Translations under genes and position numbers: made by a program
Part shown: in pieces, positions 18,947 to 30,425 of the stretch
Position numbering within the stretch: position 1 is the stretch's first letter
How the letters are laid out: each line of letters opens with the position of its first letter
From: Pararge aegeria
Lineage: Eukaryota > Arthropoda > Insecta > Lepidoptera > Nymphalidae
Length of the DNA: 64,000 bases
Direction: 5' to 3'
Assembly: GCF_905163445.1 (NCBI RefSeq)
Contig: NC_053195.1
Span: 3,834,501 to 3,898,500, forward strand
The notes under the pieces: model-generated
What the model saw: the letters and a program-made list of their open reading frames with translations, nothing else
The model's database searches: none
Told to the model about the DNA's origin: nothing

Positions 18947-19401
18947 TTCAATAAGACTTTATGGTGCTACGATAAATTATTATTCCTATTTCTGTAACTT
19001 AGCTAGAAAATAAAAAAAAGGTTTTGAATTCAATTTACTTAACAAATTACTTAACAATTCAACATTTATTTATTTATATTAATATAATTCATTGTAAAGT
19101 CAACATTTATTTATTTATTTATTTATTCCCATCTTACATTTTTGTCATTACAGGAAAAAGTTATCCTAATACGACAATGCAGCATGTTATGTAAATTTTA
19201 ATAATATATATAACTATAGTGTATATGATAAAATCCAAATCGCTATATTTGTGATACTCCGGTTTCGGAGCGAAATGTGCGTAGAGGGTACATTGCCGAA
19301 GATTTGTTTGTTGTGGACTATGGAGTGTGGAGTAGAAGGATTGAAGAAATTATAAATTACACCATAAAGATTCTCCTGCTTTTCGCGGAGGATAGCAATT
19401 A

Positions 19402-19550
19402 GCTGTATGCTCCCACTGCCGCATGCAGCACAATGCTGAGCTGGCACCTTTTTTCTAGGTTGTGCCACACATAACATATGTGGTGTTGTGAATATTGTAA
19501 TGTGTGGCGCAATGTAAAAAATAAATGTTTCTTTCTTTCTTTCTTTCTTT
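19402..19550 (+). mobile_element. LINE 3' end with CTTT tail
   Basis: GTGCCACACATAACATATGT, GTGTGGCGCAATGTAAAAAA and TAAATG followed by (TTTC)n at 19527-19550: a LINE or SINE tail in plus orientation. Confidence 0.5.
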
Positions 19551-19554
19551 CATT

Positions 19555-19768
19555 TTTTTTTTTTTTTAGGTTTATAGACGAGCGCTGGACTGCAATCACA
19601 CCTAATTGTAAGCGATGATGCAGCCTAAGAAGAAGATGCCTATTCACTCTTGATTTGAAGATACTCATATTGTTGGAACTGGGGAAAATGGAAGCGGGCA
19701 TTCCAGATCCTAGCGGTGCGGATCAGGAACGAAGATGCGGTATATCGACCACGTAGGGATGCAGATCC
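19555..19768 (-). mobile_element. LINE ORF 3' end remnant (minus)
   Basis: T-run, then AGTGAATAGGCATCTTC-type codons in reverse. The minus frame reads MSIFKSRVNRHLL, the same ending as the relics at 13075 and 53462. Confidence 0.65.
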
Positions 19769-19874
19769 TAATTTTCATAATACATCATGGATTTCCGCTA
19801 AGTATCCAATGGTGCTTCTATCCAATGGTTTTTAATCAGACAAGCTTATGTTGATGTTTTTGTATCAGTAGAGC

Positions 19875-20250
19875 TTTTAGTGACGGAGGTAACTCGGGAA
19901 AGTACTCCCGCCATTCTTATTTATTTATTTATTATTTATGTACCATAAATTGTGATTGTGAACATAAGATACATGAAGGGTACAAAGGAAGTTATTTCTG
20001 CCGACAAGCACCAATGCTGTGTTCCGGTAGGAAGGGCTTGACTGCTGGTGTAATTACAGGCACATGAGGCTTAACAAGGGCTAATCTTCAAGTTGATGGG
20101 AACATTGCGACACTTTGTAGGTTTTTAATAGAGCTTTTGTGGTAGGGTAAGGTTATCGCCATGCTTATTTCTGCCACTGAGCAGCATTGTTGCAATGCTG
20201 TGTTCCATTCTACAGGGTGTGGTTTGCCGATGTAATCACAAAAATATATT
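19875..20250 (+). repeat. LINE-derived repeat with two degenerate units
   Basis: TTATTTCTGCC, CAATGCTGTGTTCC and GTAATTACAGGCACA occur at 19985-20070, and again in part at 20163-20240. A minus-oriented LINE tail (TTATTATTTATGTACCATAA) starts near 19920. A related TTATTTCTGCCGCCAAGCAG occurs at 42229. Confidence 0.45.
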
Positions 20251-20459
20251 AGTATCTCAATTAAAACAAAAAAAAATACAACCTGTCAGCAAACTACCCA
20301 CTGTGCGTTAGGAACGATGGTAAAATAGTTGCGTTACTTTTCGGAAATCTGCAATAAGATGTCTAATTAAAACTTTGCTTTCGATTGATATTAGGTCCTG
20401 ACGAATCATTTTTTTTTCGGGTTGTTTGTAGCTGATTAACCCTACTGACTTTAATAGCA

Positions 20460-20700
20460 TAAAGCGGGCTTGTTGGCGTGCCTCGGAATGGGGCTCTGCC
20501 AGGAAGAGTTTGAGGCCAACCTCGGCTCAGGCGACCATTGGAGGGAACGGGTTACGGACGGTCATTAGTCCGCACTCTTCCGAGAACGTGGTGCGAGTCC
20601 GTATCACTTTAGAAGTGGGGGACCTCGTCTTCGCCGGCAAAGACGCTGTGCAGAGGTTGATTGTGTGCTCTGATAGGGAGCATTGTCAGTAGTAATCAGG
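20460..20700 (+). other. GC-rich open segment, possibly transposon coding relic
   Basis: One plus frame stays open from about 20450 to 20692 and includes QATIGGNGLRTVISP, EVGDLVFAGKDAVQ and CSDREHCQ before the stop. Composition is well above the surroundings, which suggests former coding sequence. I do not recognise the protein, and no start codon or splice site was identified. Confidence 0.3.
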
Positions 20701-20704
20701 TCGT

Positions 20705-21025
20705 CGGGGCAGCAAATCTTGTGGTAAGGCTCCAGTATACAGAATGGTTCATATAAAATGGCGGGTCGATGCGGTGGGACCAAGATTCTAAGTTGATTAA
20801 TGCTCGCTGAGTAATTCCTGAAACGGTATTATCGTTTCATGAATAAGCTGGCTTTTGATGATCGAGAGATTTACATTAATCTAGTGCGCGTCGTCAAAAA
20901 GCCTCTCCTATCGAGGGGGAGAAGAGAAACATAACGTTCACTTATGCCATAATACGCGACCATAGACAAAGTGTGTTTATTAAAAATAAAATAAATAAAT
21001 AATTAATATACTACGACCATTGAAT
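20705..21025. other. No recognisable feature
   Basis: Mixed-composition sequence without supported genes or repeats. Confidence 0.4.
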
Positions 21026-21029
21026 TAGG

Positions 21030-21125
21030 AATATACAGAAACAGTATGCAGTGCATTGTCCAAAAAGAGTGAAAACGCCCCGCGCATGTCTCACTTTACA
21101 CCCGCGGAATGTTGAAACAATTTTT
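21030..21125 (+). repeat. Repeat L fragment
   Basis: GCAGTGCATTGTCCAAAAAG and AAAACGCCCCGCGCATGTC match repeat L at 3419-3470 and 51233-51285. Confidence 0.55.
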
Positions 21126-21129
21126 TTCC

Positions 21130-21250
21130 CATTTTCAAATTCAAATTCAAAATGTCTTTATTCGTGTAGGCCTATCACACTTACGAAGCGTTCATACATA
21201 TATGTTTACATAATTGTAAGGGGATGGATCACCACCCCCTTACATTTCCT
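21130..21250 (-). mobile_element. LINE K 3' end fragment
   Basis: TTCAAATTCAAATTCAAAAT tail, TCTTTATTCGTGTAGGCCTA and ACGAAGCGTTCATACATA. Inserted at the edge of repeat L. Confidence 0.65.
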
Positions 21251-21254
21251 CCGC

Positions 21255-22095
21255 CATTTCATTTAATATTCGCTATTTCATTTTATATTCTATTTAAAAT
21301 TCATAATATCACTTTCACATTTTAAAAATATTTTCATTTGATAAATAGAATGATTGAGCGTAGAAAATTAAAGGTTTGATCAGCACATGTCAATATAACC
21401 TTGTCATTAAATATTATAGAATGTCGCAATCGTCAGAAAATTTGTTAATATTGAATATTTATTGAGCAGTTTTAATAATCTGGGCTGTAATGCTTTCTTT
21501 AAAAGATCTGCTTTCATGTTTTCTGTTTACTTGTAATAGATCAAATAGTGGATACTACACAGACGTCTCACGTAAGCGTTACTTTCGTCAGAAGAAAATC
21601 TGAGTTACTCCCTAGTTTTACGTAAAAAAAAAAAAACATGGGAGGTAAATCATTTTAAACAAAAGAAGAAATTTTCAAATCCGTTTATAAACAACCGAGT
21701 TTGGAAGAAAATTAATATACAACCGAATTGATAACATCCTCCTCTTTATAAGTCGGTTATAACACATCCGTTGTCATAGTGAAACAACTAGCGAATAATA
21801 CTTCCTCTCAACATTCACTATAGGCTTTTAGATTTTAATATTGCTTTAAGAGTTTTATTACAAAGGCGCTTTGCTCGTATAAAAACTTCTCGTAGCATCT
21901 CGGAGAATCTCGCCTATTCTTGATATAGACAAGACGTTATCTTGACAAGATAGTGAATATCCACAGCTGGGCATTTGGCTGGGCTTTGGGCTTTTGTAGG
22001 GAATTCCAAAAAAATCCACAAGTGCACGTCTCATAATCTCATTCATTACAATAAAATTAGATTATTTGTAAATAATAATTAAACTACATCTAATT
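21255..22095. other. AT-rich stretch with a short RTE-like scrap
   Basis: No gene recognised. A short piece near 21955-22020 (CCACAGCTGGGCATTTGG, TTTTGTAGGGAATTCCAAA) resembles a reversed RTE 3' end. Confidence 0.4.
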
Positions 22096-22099
22096 ATAC

Positions 22100-22650
22100 C
22101 GTGAAAAGTAATAGGCTTCTATTCCTTATAATACTGAATCCTATAAAAAAAACCAACTCGATAGTGAAGTATTTCGCTCGTTATCGTGACCACAAATACG
22201 GGATCCGCACATACAGAAACACGGACGTCCAAGACAGAAGTTTTTTCAACAATGTTTTAATTATTCTAAATAATAAAAGAGATTTAAAAATATCATGAGT
22301 GCTAAAAATAGTGTTTTTTCTCAACATTTGTCTATTTATATTCACTTATAAAAGCAATGAAGAATAAAAAAGTGACAATTTAAGTTGGAGAATCAGTAAA
22401 CTAAAAGTAATACCCTAATACTATACAATACTATACAAATCTTTTAAATCATTCAAAGAACAAGTTAAAAAAGCATTGTTTAAATTTTTTATAAACGCGC
22501 CTTTGTGCCACGTTTTGTATTTTTGTGTTTGTTTTGTTTTTGTATCACACTAAACTAGATAATATATTACCACTTCTTTATGTTAATTTTTAATTTCTCA
22601 TTAAGTGAAACTGTTTCTTTTGAGAATAAATGTCTTTAAACCTAATACCC
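22100..22650 (+). mobile_element. LINE P 3' end
   Basis: CATTCAAAGAACAAGTTAAA, CGCGCCTTTGTGCCACG, TTTTTGTATCACACTAAACT and TCTCATTAAGTGAAACTGTT match the reverse complement of 49832-50055. The last codons of an ORF appear to run into GTATCACACTAA. 5'-truncated. Confidence 0.55.
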
Positions 22651-22659
22651 ACCTCAACG

Positions 22660-23073
22660 CTTCGCTTATGAAGCGTGCAATATAAAAGTATAAATATATT
22701 GATTAAAATTTTATAATATAGATACGGTCGAAATTAATTGACTTTCTACCATTAGTCGTGTAATCCTTCATTGGCTAAGCTGCTGCAGACATTTGTCAAA
22801 GGAATGACTGCATCAATCTCTTCACTGAGCAAAGCTATAGGATACCAGTAAGGGATTCCGGTTGCGTGCATTTAGGAAATTGAATTGGCTTTCGATATTG
22901 GCTCACATCACACGTTCAAAGGCTAACTGATAAACCGCGGTAGACACCGACAATTTCTTAACTGCGGCCATATACCGAGACTTTTTAACAAAACACATAT
23001 AAAGATTGCACTAAAAAGGTTTAGTTTGAATTTAGGACCCGACCCGGAAATCGAACCGAAGACCTCATCGTAG
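22660..23073. other. No gene; possible tRNA-like SINE scrap at the end
   Basis: CCCGGAAATCGAACCGAAGA (23044-23063) resembles a reversed B box of another SINE. Nothing else was recognised. Confidence 0.4.
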
Positions 23074-23081
23074 ATCACGAG

Positions 23082-23224
23082 CAGTGGCGTGCACTGAGTT
23101 TTTGGCCAGGGTATGCATAAAGAAGGAAGGTGCCATAAAATGGAAAAATCCTTCGCATTTATGAGTCATACAAAAATTTCAGGGTATGCAGTGCTTTTTT
23201 GCATGTATGGAGTGCACGCCACTG
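23082..23224 (+). mobile_element. hAT-type MITE, copy 1
   Basis: 143 bp bounded by perfect 14-bp inverted repeats CAGTGGCGTGCACT / AGTGCACGCCACTG. Flanked by the 8-bp duplication ATCACGAG (23074-23081 and 23225-23232), the hallmark of hAT transposition. No transposase coding capacity; the open frame across it is incidental. Confidence 0.93.
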
Positions 23225-23234
23225 ATCACGAGGT

Positions 23235-23685
23235 CCTCCTATCATCTAACAACAGTACACTTGTTAGCGTGTTAGTGTCTAACTACGCAGTGGGTTCGAC
23301 CACTTAACGATAATCGTAAATTTAAAGTTGCAGTAGGGTATTTGAACCCGTCAACGCGCATTAAAGCAACGCGAAGGGGGTAAATTCTATCCATTCCTAT
23401 TAGAATGTGACCTTAACCTGCCGGTTTAGATATAAGGATAATGATGACGTTTATGGAAATATGAAAGAATATTTTTATCCCACACAACATGAGCTCGGCG
23501 TCAAAACAACATGGCGATTAAAAAGAAACCCTACACCGTTACAATGACTTACAAACAGTTTATTTATATACGCTACGCTAGAAGCACGATCAAAGCCATG
23601 TGTGACGCCATGGATATGATAAATTAACAACGTACGAGGTAAAAATATCTGTTATAGTGCAACAAGACTACCGTAATGTTATATA
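23235..23685. other. No recognisable feature
   Basis: Nothing could be supported between the MITE and the next SINE. Confidence 0.4.
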
Positions 23686-23690
23686 TTATA

Positions 23691-23858
23691 TACGGCCCAT
23701 TGGCGCAGTTTGCAGCGACCCTGCTTTTGTGCTTTTGGCCGTGGGTTCGATTCCCACGACTGGAAAATGTTTGTGCGATGAACATGAATGTTTTTCAGTG
23801 TCTGGGTGTTTATCTGTATATTATAAGTATTTTATGTATATTGTTCATAAAAATATTA
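23691..23858 (+). mobile_element. SINE A, 3'-truncated
   Basis: TACGGCCCATTGGCGCAGTT head, intact B box GGGTTCGATTCCC, then the body to GTTCATAAAAATATTA, where it breaks into a Helitron-like repeat. Confidence 0.85.
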
Positions 23859-23859
23859 A

Positions 23860-24232
23860 AAGTATTCAGTATCGCTAAGCCTTAAATGATGGGTTTACTG
23901 CCGTCCGCTGAGGTGTTCTGTCCTCTATCTCCAACCACATTCATCAGATCTACACAAAGATTGGGCAAAATTAAACACATATTGTAACCTCTATAGTACA
24001 AAAATAATTATTTAAATCGGTTATAATTTGTCGGAGTTATGGTGTAAAATCGTCACTTTCATCCACTCTCCCAAAGGAACCGAGCTTAATGTCGGGATAA
24101 AAATCGTCTTCTACTTCTAACACTTCCAAAAATATGTGTACAAAGTTTTATGAGGATCGGTTAAGTAGTTTTTGCGTGAAAGTGTAACGAACAAACTTAC
24201 ATTGACATTTATAATATTAGTAGGGATAGGGA
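23860..24232 (-). mobile_element. Helitron-like element, family 1, partial
   Basis: Close match to 18575-18946: TCCTCTATCTCCAACCACAT, GGGCAAAATTAAACACAT, TTGTCGGAGTTATGGTGTAA and TTTATAATATTAGTAGGGAT. The CTAG end is lost at the junction with the SINE. Confidence 0.65.
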
Positions 24233-24234
24233 TT

Positions 24235-24798
24235 TTTGGTAGGTATAATAAGAAGTCAAGTCGGTTAGACGTTTAACGAGTGCTTTGTTTGCTGACTTAT
24301 AAGCGAGAATACAAAAGGAAGGCTTTGATGTAAAGGGCCTTTTGTCGGTCGAGAGTGAACAAATAAATTTATTCATTACTACTGGTTAGCCTCGACTATG
24401 CCCGCACGGAATTTCTGTTTCGACTTCCCGCGGTAAGCTAAGCCCAACTAATAACTTTTTATGGCCACTTTTCAACTGTTTTGCAAAAAAGTAAAATAGT
24501 ACTTAGCGAAAACGTGGAAAACAAATTAACTTAGTGTTAACTTAGTATAGTCTGTGCTCTCTGCCTTGTTTAATCTGTAGTATTAGTACGTTGTTATTTT
24601 TTATTTTCTTTTTGCATCATACTATTTTTTTTTAGACCTAAGTTCATATTTGTTATTACTGTTAAGTTATTAGGACCTAATTTTTGTATAAGGTATCAGG
24701 TACTGACTGTCATAGTACTGCAGCATAGAGCTGAGTAGGTGACCCGTTGACGGCAACGATGCAACGTACTCCATAATTATTGTATTTATTTTTAGCAC
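24235..24798. other. AT-rich stretch, nothing recognised
   Basis: No supported gene or repeat. Confidence 0.4.
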
Positions 24799-24799
24799 C

Positions 24800-25000
24800 A
24801 AGGAAATTTTTTTTTTAAATCTGGGTTTTAGGCCTTCTGCGAGCTTTCGCTGCGTGCGGTTTAAACGGTTAAAAAAGTTTCGATAAAATCACGTATGACA
24901 AAGTTGTTCGCCTTTCAAAGTTCTAAAAAAAGTCCAGGACAGCATATGCCTATCTTTTAAGGTTGACTTATACGCGGACGAAATCGCGAGGGAACACTAG
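24800..25000 (+). mobile_element. Helitron-like element, family 2, 3' end
   Basis: CTTTTAAGGTTGACTTATAC, CGCGGACGAAATCGCGAGGG and the terminal AACACTAG at 24993-25000, followed by T, as expected for a Helitron 3' end. Confidence 0.6.
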
Positions 25001-25004
25001 TAAA

Positions 25005-26390
25005 TTATAATAACTGATGAACATCAAAGTTGAACGTTGTTAAACTAACTAAAAGCGTTTCTATGTTCAAAACAAGAGTTTCCCTGTGGTTTACCAAGCT
25101 TATTTTATTCACAACTTTGTTACACTAATATGTATTTTCTTCCAAATATTACTTTACAGGAGGATCATTGGGGAATTCTGAAGACAAACGAGCTGTTAAA
25201 ATATATGGATCCATTATATTTTACAAGCAGTTATATGTGGATTCAACAAAATTGCGGTTTTCCAGGAACCTATAGAGTAGTCTTATCTAAAATCTCTTTA
25301 CAAAGAAAGGCGACTTTGTAAATAGATTTAAACATTGGTATCTTTCTTTACACGGAAAAGTTTTATGTTTTTCCTGCAATTTATTTATTTATTCTCTTTA
25401 TTTGCACACAATCTTCTCGCTTAGTAGCGATCTCTGCAATAAACTTGTTTTGGAAAATCAACACTTAAGAATTCAAATCGGGTGACATTTGTAAGTAGGT
25501 GTTTGTGGTGACGGCTGTATGATTTAAGGGGTCTATTGGTTTGTCAGAATATTCACTTAAGTGGAAAATTTTAATTTATATTGTATGTATATTCTGTGGT
25601 GTGTATATATATGTATATATATATATATATATATATTACTTCACTAGCCATCGTAATATTTAAATACCCAAACGCAGGATGTGCCCTATTAGGACGGTCG
25701 TAACTAGGTCGTAACCCAAAGTTTAGCAAGGCGGAGAATCGGTTATTTTTATCTAAAAATTCCAGAGGTCATTGAACATTTAATGTTGGGCTTTAAAAAA
25801 CAGGTATATTTTTTTGTACCACTAGATATTAATTTACAGTTTACAGGTTATATTTACATTTATTTAGCAAGCACTAACAATGTGTATGAATTGTTATGTT
25901 GAAGGTATTTATTACGAGTACATAAATATTAAGTTAGGACGTCTAATATAAATAATTGAGATGAATATATTATAAAGTGGAATGTTTTGTTTTTTGCTTT
26001 GCAATCGCTAAACTCTGAATCAATAGAACCGATTTTAATAATTAGTTCCTCAAACATGAAGACTTTGGTCAATTAAATATTAAGTCAACAAAGGCCAATA
26101 ATGAAGCTCGGCAGTGCTTTTTCCTTTGCCAATGCTTGTCAAATGCCATAAATTTAGAATCAAATCCTATTTCCATTGATATAATAGGAAGCATGCAAAT
26201 ATAGTATCCTCTAAACCATCAAAATCTCTGGTTAAATATTTTTTTTATATTCGTTATACATATACATAATGTGTGAGTCTTTCCACTACAAACAAACATA
26301 AAAAAGAAATCTTTCTTAACAATATTATTTAAGTATAGTATATATATAGAGAGCTTATCTTAGGAACTAGGTAGATAGATAGTTACTAAG
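25005..26390. other. AT-rich stretch with one weak exon-like frame and a TA microsatellite
   Basis: A plus frame following a plausible acceptor (TTACTTTACAG, 25148-25158) stays open to the stop near 25321, but two frames are open and I recognise neither. A (TA)n run occupies 25604-25636. Otherwise nothing. Confidence 0.35.
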
Positions 26391-26395
26391 AATAT

Positions 26396-27262
26396 AATGA
26401 TAAATGGTGAATCACTAAAAACAGAGACTTCCACAGTTTTTCTGGGCGTGACCTTGGATAATAAGCTACAGTGGGGTGCCCATATAGATTCACTAGCGGG
26501 TAAACTAAGCTCGGCTGCTTACGCAGTCAGAAAAATTAGACAGATTACTGACGTTGAAATAGCTAGGCTAGTTTATTTTGCGTACTTTCATAGTGTTATG
26601 TGCTATGGAATCTTGTTATGGGGTAAAGCAGCTGATATCGAAACTATATTTATATTGCAGAAATATCAATATATATAAACTTAAATCACGCGAATCCCTC
26701 CGTGAGAAGTTTAAAGAAATAGGCATACTTACTGTAGCTTCACAATATATTTATAACAATATAGTATTTGTAAGACAACATATTAGTCTTTATAAACAAA
26801 AAGTGGACATAAACAGTCGAGTCTTACAAGAAATGGTCATAAATTAGTTTCATCTGCATATCGTCTGCGTAAGGTACAGGGATCATTTGTGGGATTGAGT
26901 ATACGCTTTTATAATATGATTCCTAAGGTGATTTTGGACCTGCCAATGCACAAGTTTAAAGAATTTGTTAAAACACATTTATTACAGCGAGGTTACTATA
27001 CAATTGATGAATTTTTTAATGACAAGGTTGCTTGGAAGCATCCGGCTCCGCTTTCAGCTCTCACAAGATAGAAAAATGAATGTTAAAATGCAAAATGTAA
27101 ATTGTTGATGTTGGAAAAGAGCAACTGCTGAGTTTCTTGCCGGCTTTTTCTCGGTAGAATCTGCCTTCCGAACCGGTGGTAGAATCACTACAAACAGACA
27201 GACTTGACGTTTCAAAAGTGCTTATATTAGGCCTACTTGAAATAAATGAATTTTGAATTTTG
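26396..27262 (+). pseudogene. Jockey/CR1-like LINE, ORF2 C-terminus and 3' end
   Basis: The longest Jockey/CR1-like LINE copy here. Frame 26397-26678 reads FLGVTLDNKLQWG, LSSAAYAVRKIRQ and YGILLWGKAADIE. A small deletion after LQK shifts the frame; the next pieces read LREKFKEIGILTVASQYIY and FYNMIPKVILDLPMHKFKEF to a stop at 27071. These are the thumb and C-terminal region following the reverse transcriptase. The 3' UTR ends in a TTGAATTT repeat. 5'-truncated and frameshifted, hence inactive. Confidence 0.85.
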
Positions 27263-27269
27263 AATTTTC

Positions 27270-27688
27270 AAAGTAGTTCAAAAACACGCTTGGTGTAAAA
27301 AACCAAACTAATCAGTTTAGTTTATTTATACAAGCGTGCTTGATAGTTTTTCTTACCTTTATTTGTATTGGAGGAAAAAGTTATCGGTTACCCATTCACC
27401 ATAAAATTTGTTAATATTAGAGAAATATCCTAAAAATAATGATTAGTTATTAAAATTAACATCAGTGTTCTTATGGACTATGGATGAAAATCAAATAAAT
27501 TAACAAAAATCTATTACTTATTTTACTAATTGAAAATGGAATAATCTTATCAAATTAGTTTATTGTCATCGGTCCTCGATACATCTACAAACTTTGAACG
27601 AAATCAGACCTTTTGAAGAAGGTCAGAATTAAATCCAAAGAAGTCGGTTACAAACATACAGGTGAAGCTAATATAAAGCATGTCATTA
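27270..27688. other. AT-rich stretch, nothing recognised
   Basis: No supported feature. Confidence 0.4.
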
Positions 27689-27689
27689 A

Positions 27690-27946
27690 ATAAATAAATT
27701 TACTACGACAACACACACATCGCCCTCTAGCCCCAAAGTAAGCGCAGTTTGTGTTATGTGTAAGATGACTGATGAATATTTTTATGAATGGTATACATAA
27801 ATATTAATACTCATAATATACATACAAACACCCAGACACTGAAATACATTTATGTTCATCACACAAACATTTTCCAGTTGTGGGAATGGAACCCACGGGC
27901 TTGGACTCGAAGGCAGGGTCGCGGCCCACTGCGCCAATCGGCCGTC
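27690..27946 (-). mobile_element. SINE A, full length (minus)
   Basis: TACTACGACAACACACACAT to GCGCCAATCGGCCGTC. The B box is slightly altered (GGGAATGGAACCC). Confidence 0.85.
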
Positions 27947-27949
27947 AAA

Positions 27950-28555
27950 AATTACAAGATTGTATCTCAGTACTTCAATAAAATTAACAAAATTATTTTA
28001 CGCACGATAACCAACGGAAGGTTCCGCAATTATTTGCGGCGATACGGATAATTATTTAGGGCATAACCTTTCCTTGATCAATTAGTTATCTTGAAATCTA
28101 CAATTGTAGAGAATCACGCATTAGAATAATTACAATATTCACGTTTTGTCATACCCCCTTCAAGTTTGAATCTATTGTTGAGTTCATAATAGATCTAAGA
28201 TCTGAAATGATATATTATGCTGTCAAAGCGAATGAGTGGGTAATTCCTCCGAATATCTAATTCTTGAGTTCTGAAAGCATTATCACAGAGCCCGGCATTT
28301 GTCCGGCATTTCTTTGCAAGCTATTATACTTCAAAGCTTTGTGTCTAGATACCCGTCCAATTTTCATTGGATCGACGGAGTTTCTCATTTCTCTTAAGGC
28401 CCCGTTTTAAAATCACGTGCGATCCGCCCAGCGATCATTATTAGTTTATACTAGTCCAGCAGTGGACGTCCTCTCACGTTGGGAGAGGGTTCACCCATAG
28501 TCACCAACCTGAGAAGACGAGAAGGCGATCGCAGTAGATGGTAGGACGCTATGAA
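27950..28555. other. No gene; short LINE-like scrap
   Basis: GTCCAGCAGTGGACGTCCTC (28452-28471) resembles a LINE 3' end. Otherwise featureless. Confidence 0.4.
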
Positions 28556-28559
28556 AAAC

Positions 28560-28650
28560 TCTCAGGCGTGCAGGTTTTCTCATGAAGTTACCCTTCACCG
28601 TTGAAGCAAGTGATTTTGAACCTTTAGGCTATCACCGCATCACTAAATAG
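28560..28650 (-). mobile_element. SINE C fragment (minus)
   Basis: CTCTCAGGCGTGCAGGTTTT, CCTTCACCGTTGAAGCAAGT and GGCTATCACCGC with internal losses. Confidence 0.55.
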
Positions 28651-28969
28651 CAAGCCACATTATAGTATCGTGTAACGCACTAATGCAGCATGACCTGTTT
28701 TCAATTTAAAGAAACATTTCAACAATTTTAAATTAAAAAAGAACCCCGACTTTTGTATTGTGTAGAGTAGAATACTGTTCTAATCTAATCTAATTGATGC
28801 CCATATTGATGAAGAAGTGAAAAATTTGCGCCAATTTGTGGTAGCGGCCATTTTGGATCGAACAGACACGTCAAACTAATAACACAATGTCGTTTCGTTT
28901 CGATACCGCAACAGACGTTGGGTCATGGAATAAAGGAAATAAGGTTTGAAGAAGCTGAACTGGCTAAGT

Positions 28970-29190
28970 GGTGGTATAGCTCCGGAGAAACGATTTACTT
29001 TGGATTTCTTAGGTTTTGGAACGGTGACTGGTAAACGCAATGTTGGCAGACCCCCGACGAGGTAAGCAGATGACATAAAACGAGTCGCACGGACCGGCTG
29101 GAGCCAAATGGCACAAGACCGTGGTATTAGAGCTCCCTTCAGAAGACCTATATCTAGCAGTGGATATCCACTGTTTGACGTAATGATGGT
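28970..29190 (+). mobile_element. RTE-type LINE 3' end fragment
   Basis: GACTGGTAAACGCAATGTTG, GCAGATGACATAAAACGAGT and ATATCTAGCAGTGGATATCC align with the ORF2 end seen in reverse at 5105. Multiple frameshifts. Confidence 0.65.
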
Positions 29191-29194
29191 GATA

Positions 29195-30080
29195 TTATAC
29201 GTATCGGATTCTCTTTACTGGCCCTGAGATGGACATTGGTGTTGCCCACCCATGTGCCTCAGAGAGCACGCGAAGCCATCGATTCCGCTTATATACCTAT
29301 ATATTCCCTAAGACAGAGAAAGTCTTTCTTAAGCCCAGAAGTAGTATATTGAAACGCTGATTTTTATGAATGATTATTAATATTTATATTTCAGTTAATG
29401 GCGCCCGCTGCAGATGATAAACAAATTCTATTTTAAAAGCAAAGGTAATGGTTCAATATTACTCAGGCGTTGTTGTGTTTCGATACTAGGAGCTCAGAGA
29501 TACATAAGGGTATAAGTGAGATCATATTTAAGTGTTGTCTACAAAATTAATGAATAATTATCTAAGTAAGTAAGTAATTCTTGTTTCGTCAATGTCAAGT
29601 GCAGCTGGAGCACAATTTAATAATCTAAAGCGGAAAAATGGATTTCCTTTGACTCTGAAGTACTAGAAAAGATAGAAAAGATATAAATTAACAAGTTTCT
29701 TTGTGAACTTTCTACAAGATAGCGTTTCCAGACAGCCTTTGAAACAGTGCAAAGAATTGCGCGTCGGCGGTATTTCTTGCAGACTGTATGCAAAAAACTG
29801 CAAGTGAGCTTATCGTTCACTTGATTGTAAGATAAAATGAAGTAGGTATGTACCACAAGAATCGTACCGTACTACTTTCAACTGAGATGATGATAACGTT
29901 ATTTAGATACTTGTTTAGAATTAAAAGCGTTAAAACAATATTACAATTATGTAATCTTTATGACATTGTAATGGTATCGAAACTGAATAAATAAATGAGA
30001 AATAAGGAACGCATTCTTAGAACGGTCGAATGTAAAAAAATAAATATAGGCCTGGTAACAAAACTGAGCATTTTTGCAAA
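29195..30080. other. AT-rich stretch, nothing recognised
   Basis: The minus frame at 29617-29856 (79 codons) has no recognised product. Confidence 0.4.
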
Positions 30081-30084
30081 TAAT

Positions 30085-30300
30085 AATATATATACTACGA
30101 CAATACACACATCGCCATCTAGTCCCAAAGTAAGCGTAGCTTGTGTTATGGGTACTAAGATGACTTTGAATATTCCTATGAATAATATACATAAATACTT
30201 AGAATATACATATAAACACCCAGACACTGAAAAACATTCATGCTCATCACACAAACATTTTCCAGTAGGGGAATCGAACCCACGGCCTTGGGCTCAGAAA
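30085..30300 (-). mobile_element. SINE A, head truncated (minus)
   Basis: CTACGACAATACACACATCG to CACGGCCTTGGGCTCAGAAA; the A-box half of the head is missing. Confidence 0.85.
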
Positions 30301-30425
30301 AATGAAAGAACTATGAAGAGACAGGCATATGCTTTGAGTATCAAATCATAACAATAAAAACGAGAAAAATATAAAAACATCTGTTTAGAATATGAAGAAT
30401 TATGACCAAACACTATGCGTGCGAA

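Larger units (their letters stand above)
19240..19830 (+). mobile_element. Foldback element copy, interrupted
   Basis: Degenerate centre TGATACTCCGGTTTCGGAGC at 19250, the arm through GGATTGAAGAAATTATAAAT to CGGAGGATAGCAA (19398), then the arm end and tail at 19770-19830 (ATTTTCATAATACATCATGG, GCTTCTATCCAATGG). Two LINE ends (19402-19768) are inserted in between. Confidence 0.7.

Noticed and set aside
23113..23307. 64-codon plus frame
   Set aside because: It lies across the hAT-type MITE, whose ends and target duplication explain the sequence.
29995..30351. 118-codon plus frame and its minus counterparts
   Set aside because: These are translations of a SINE A copy, seen in the same form at every other SINE A.
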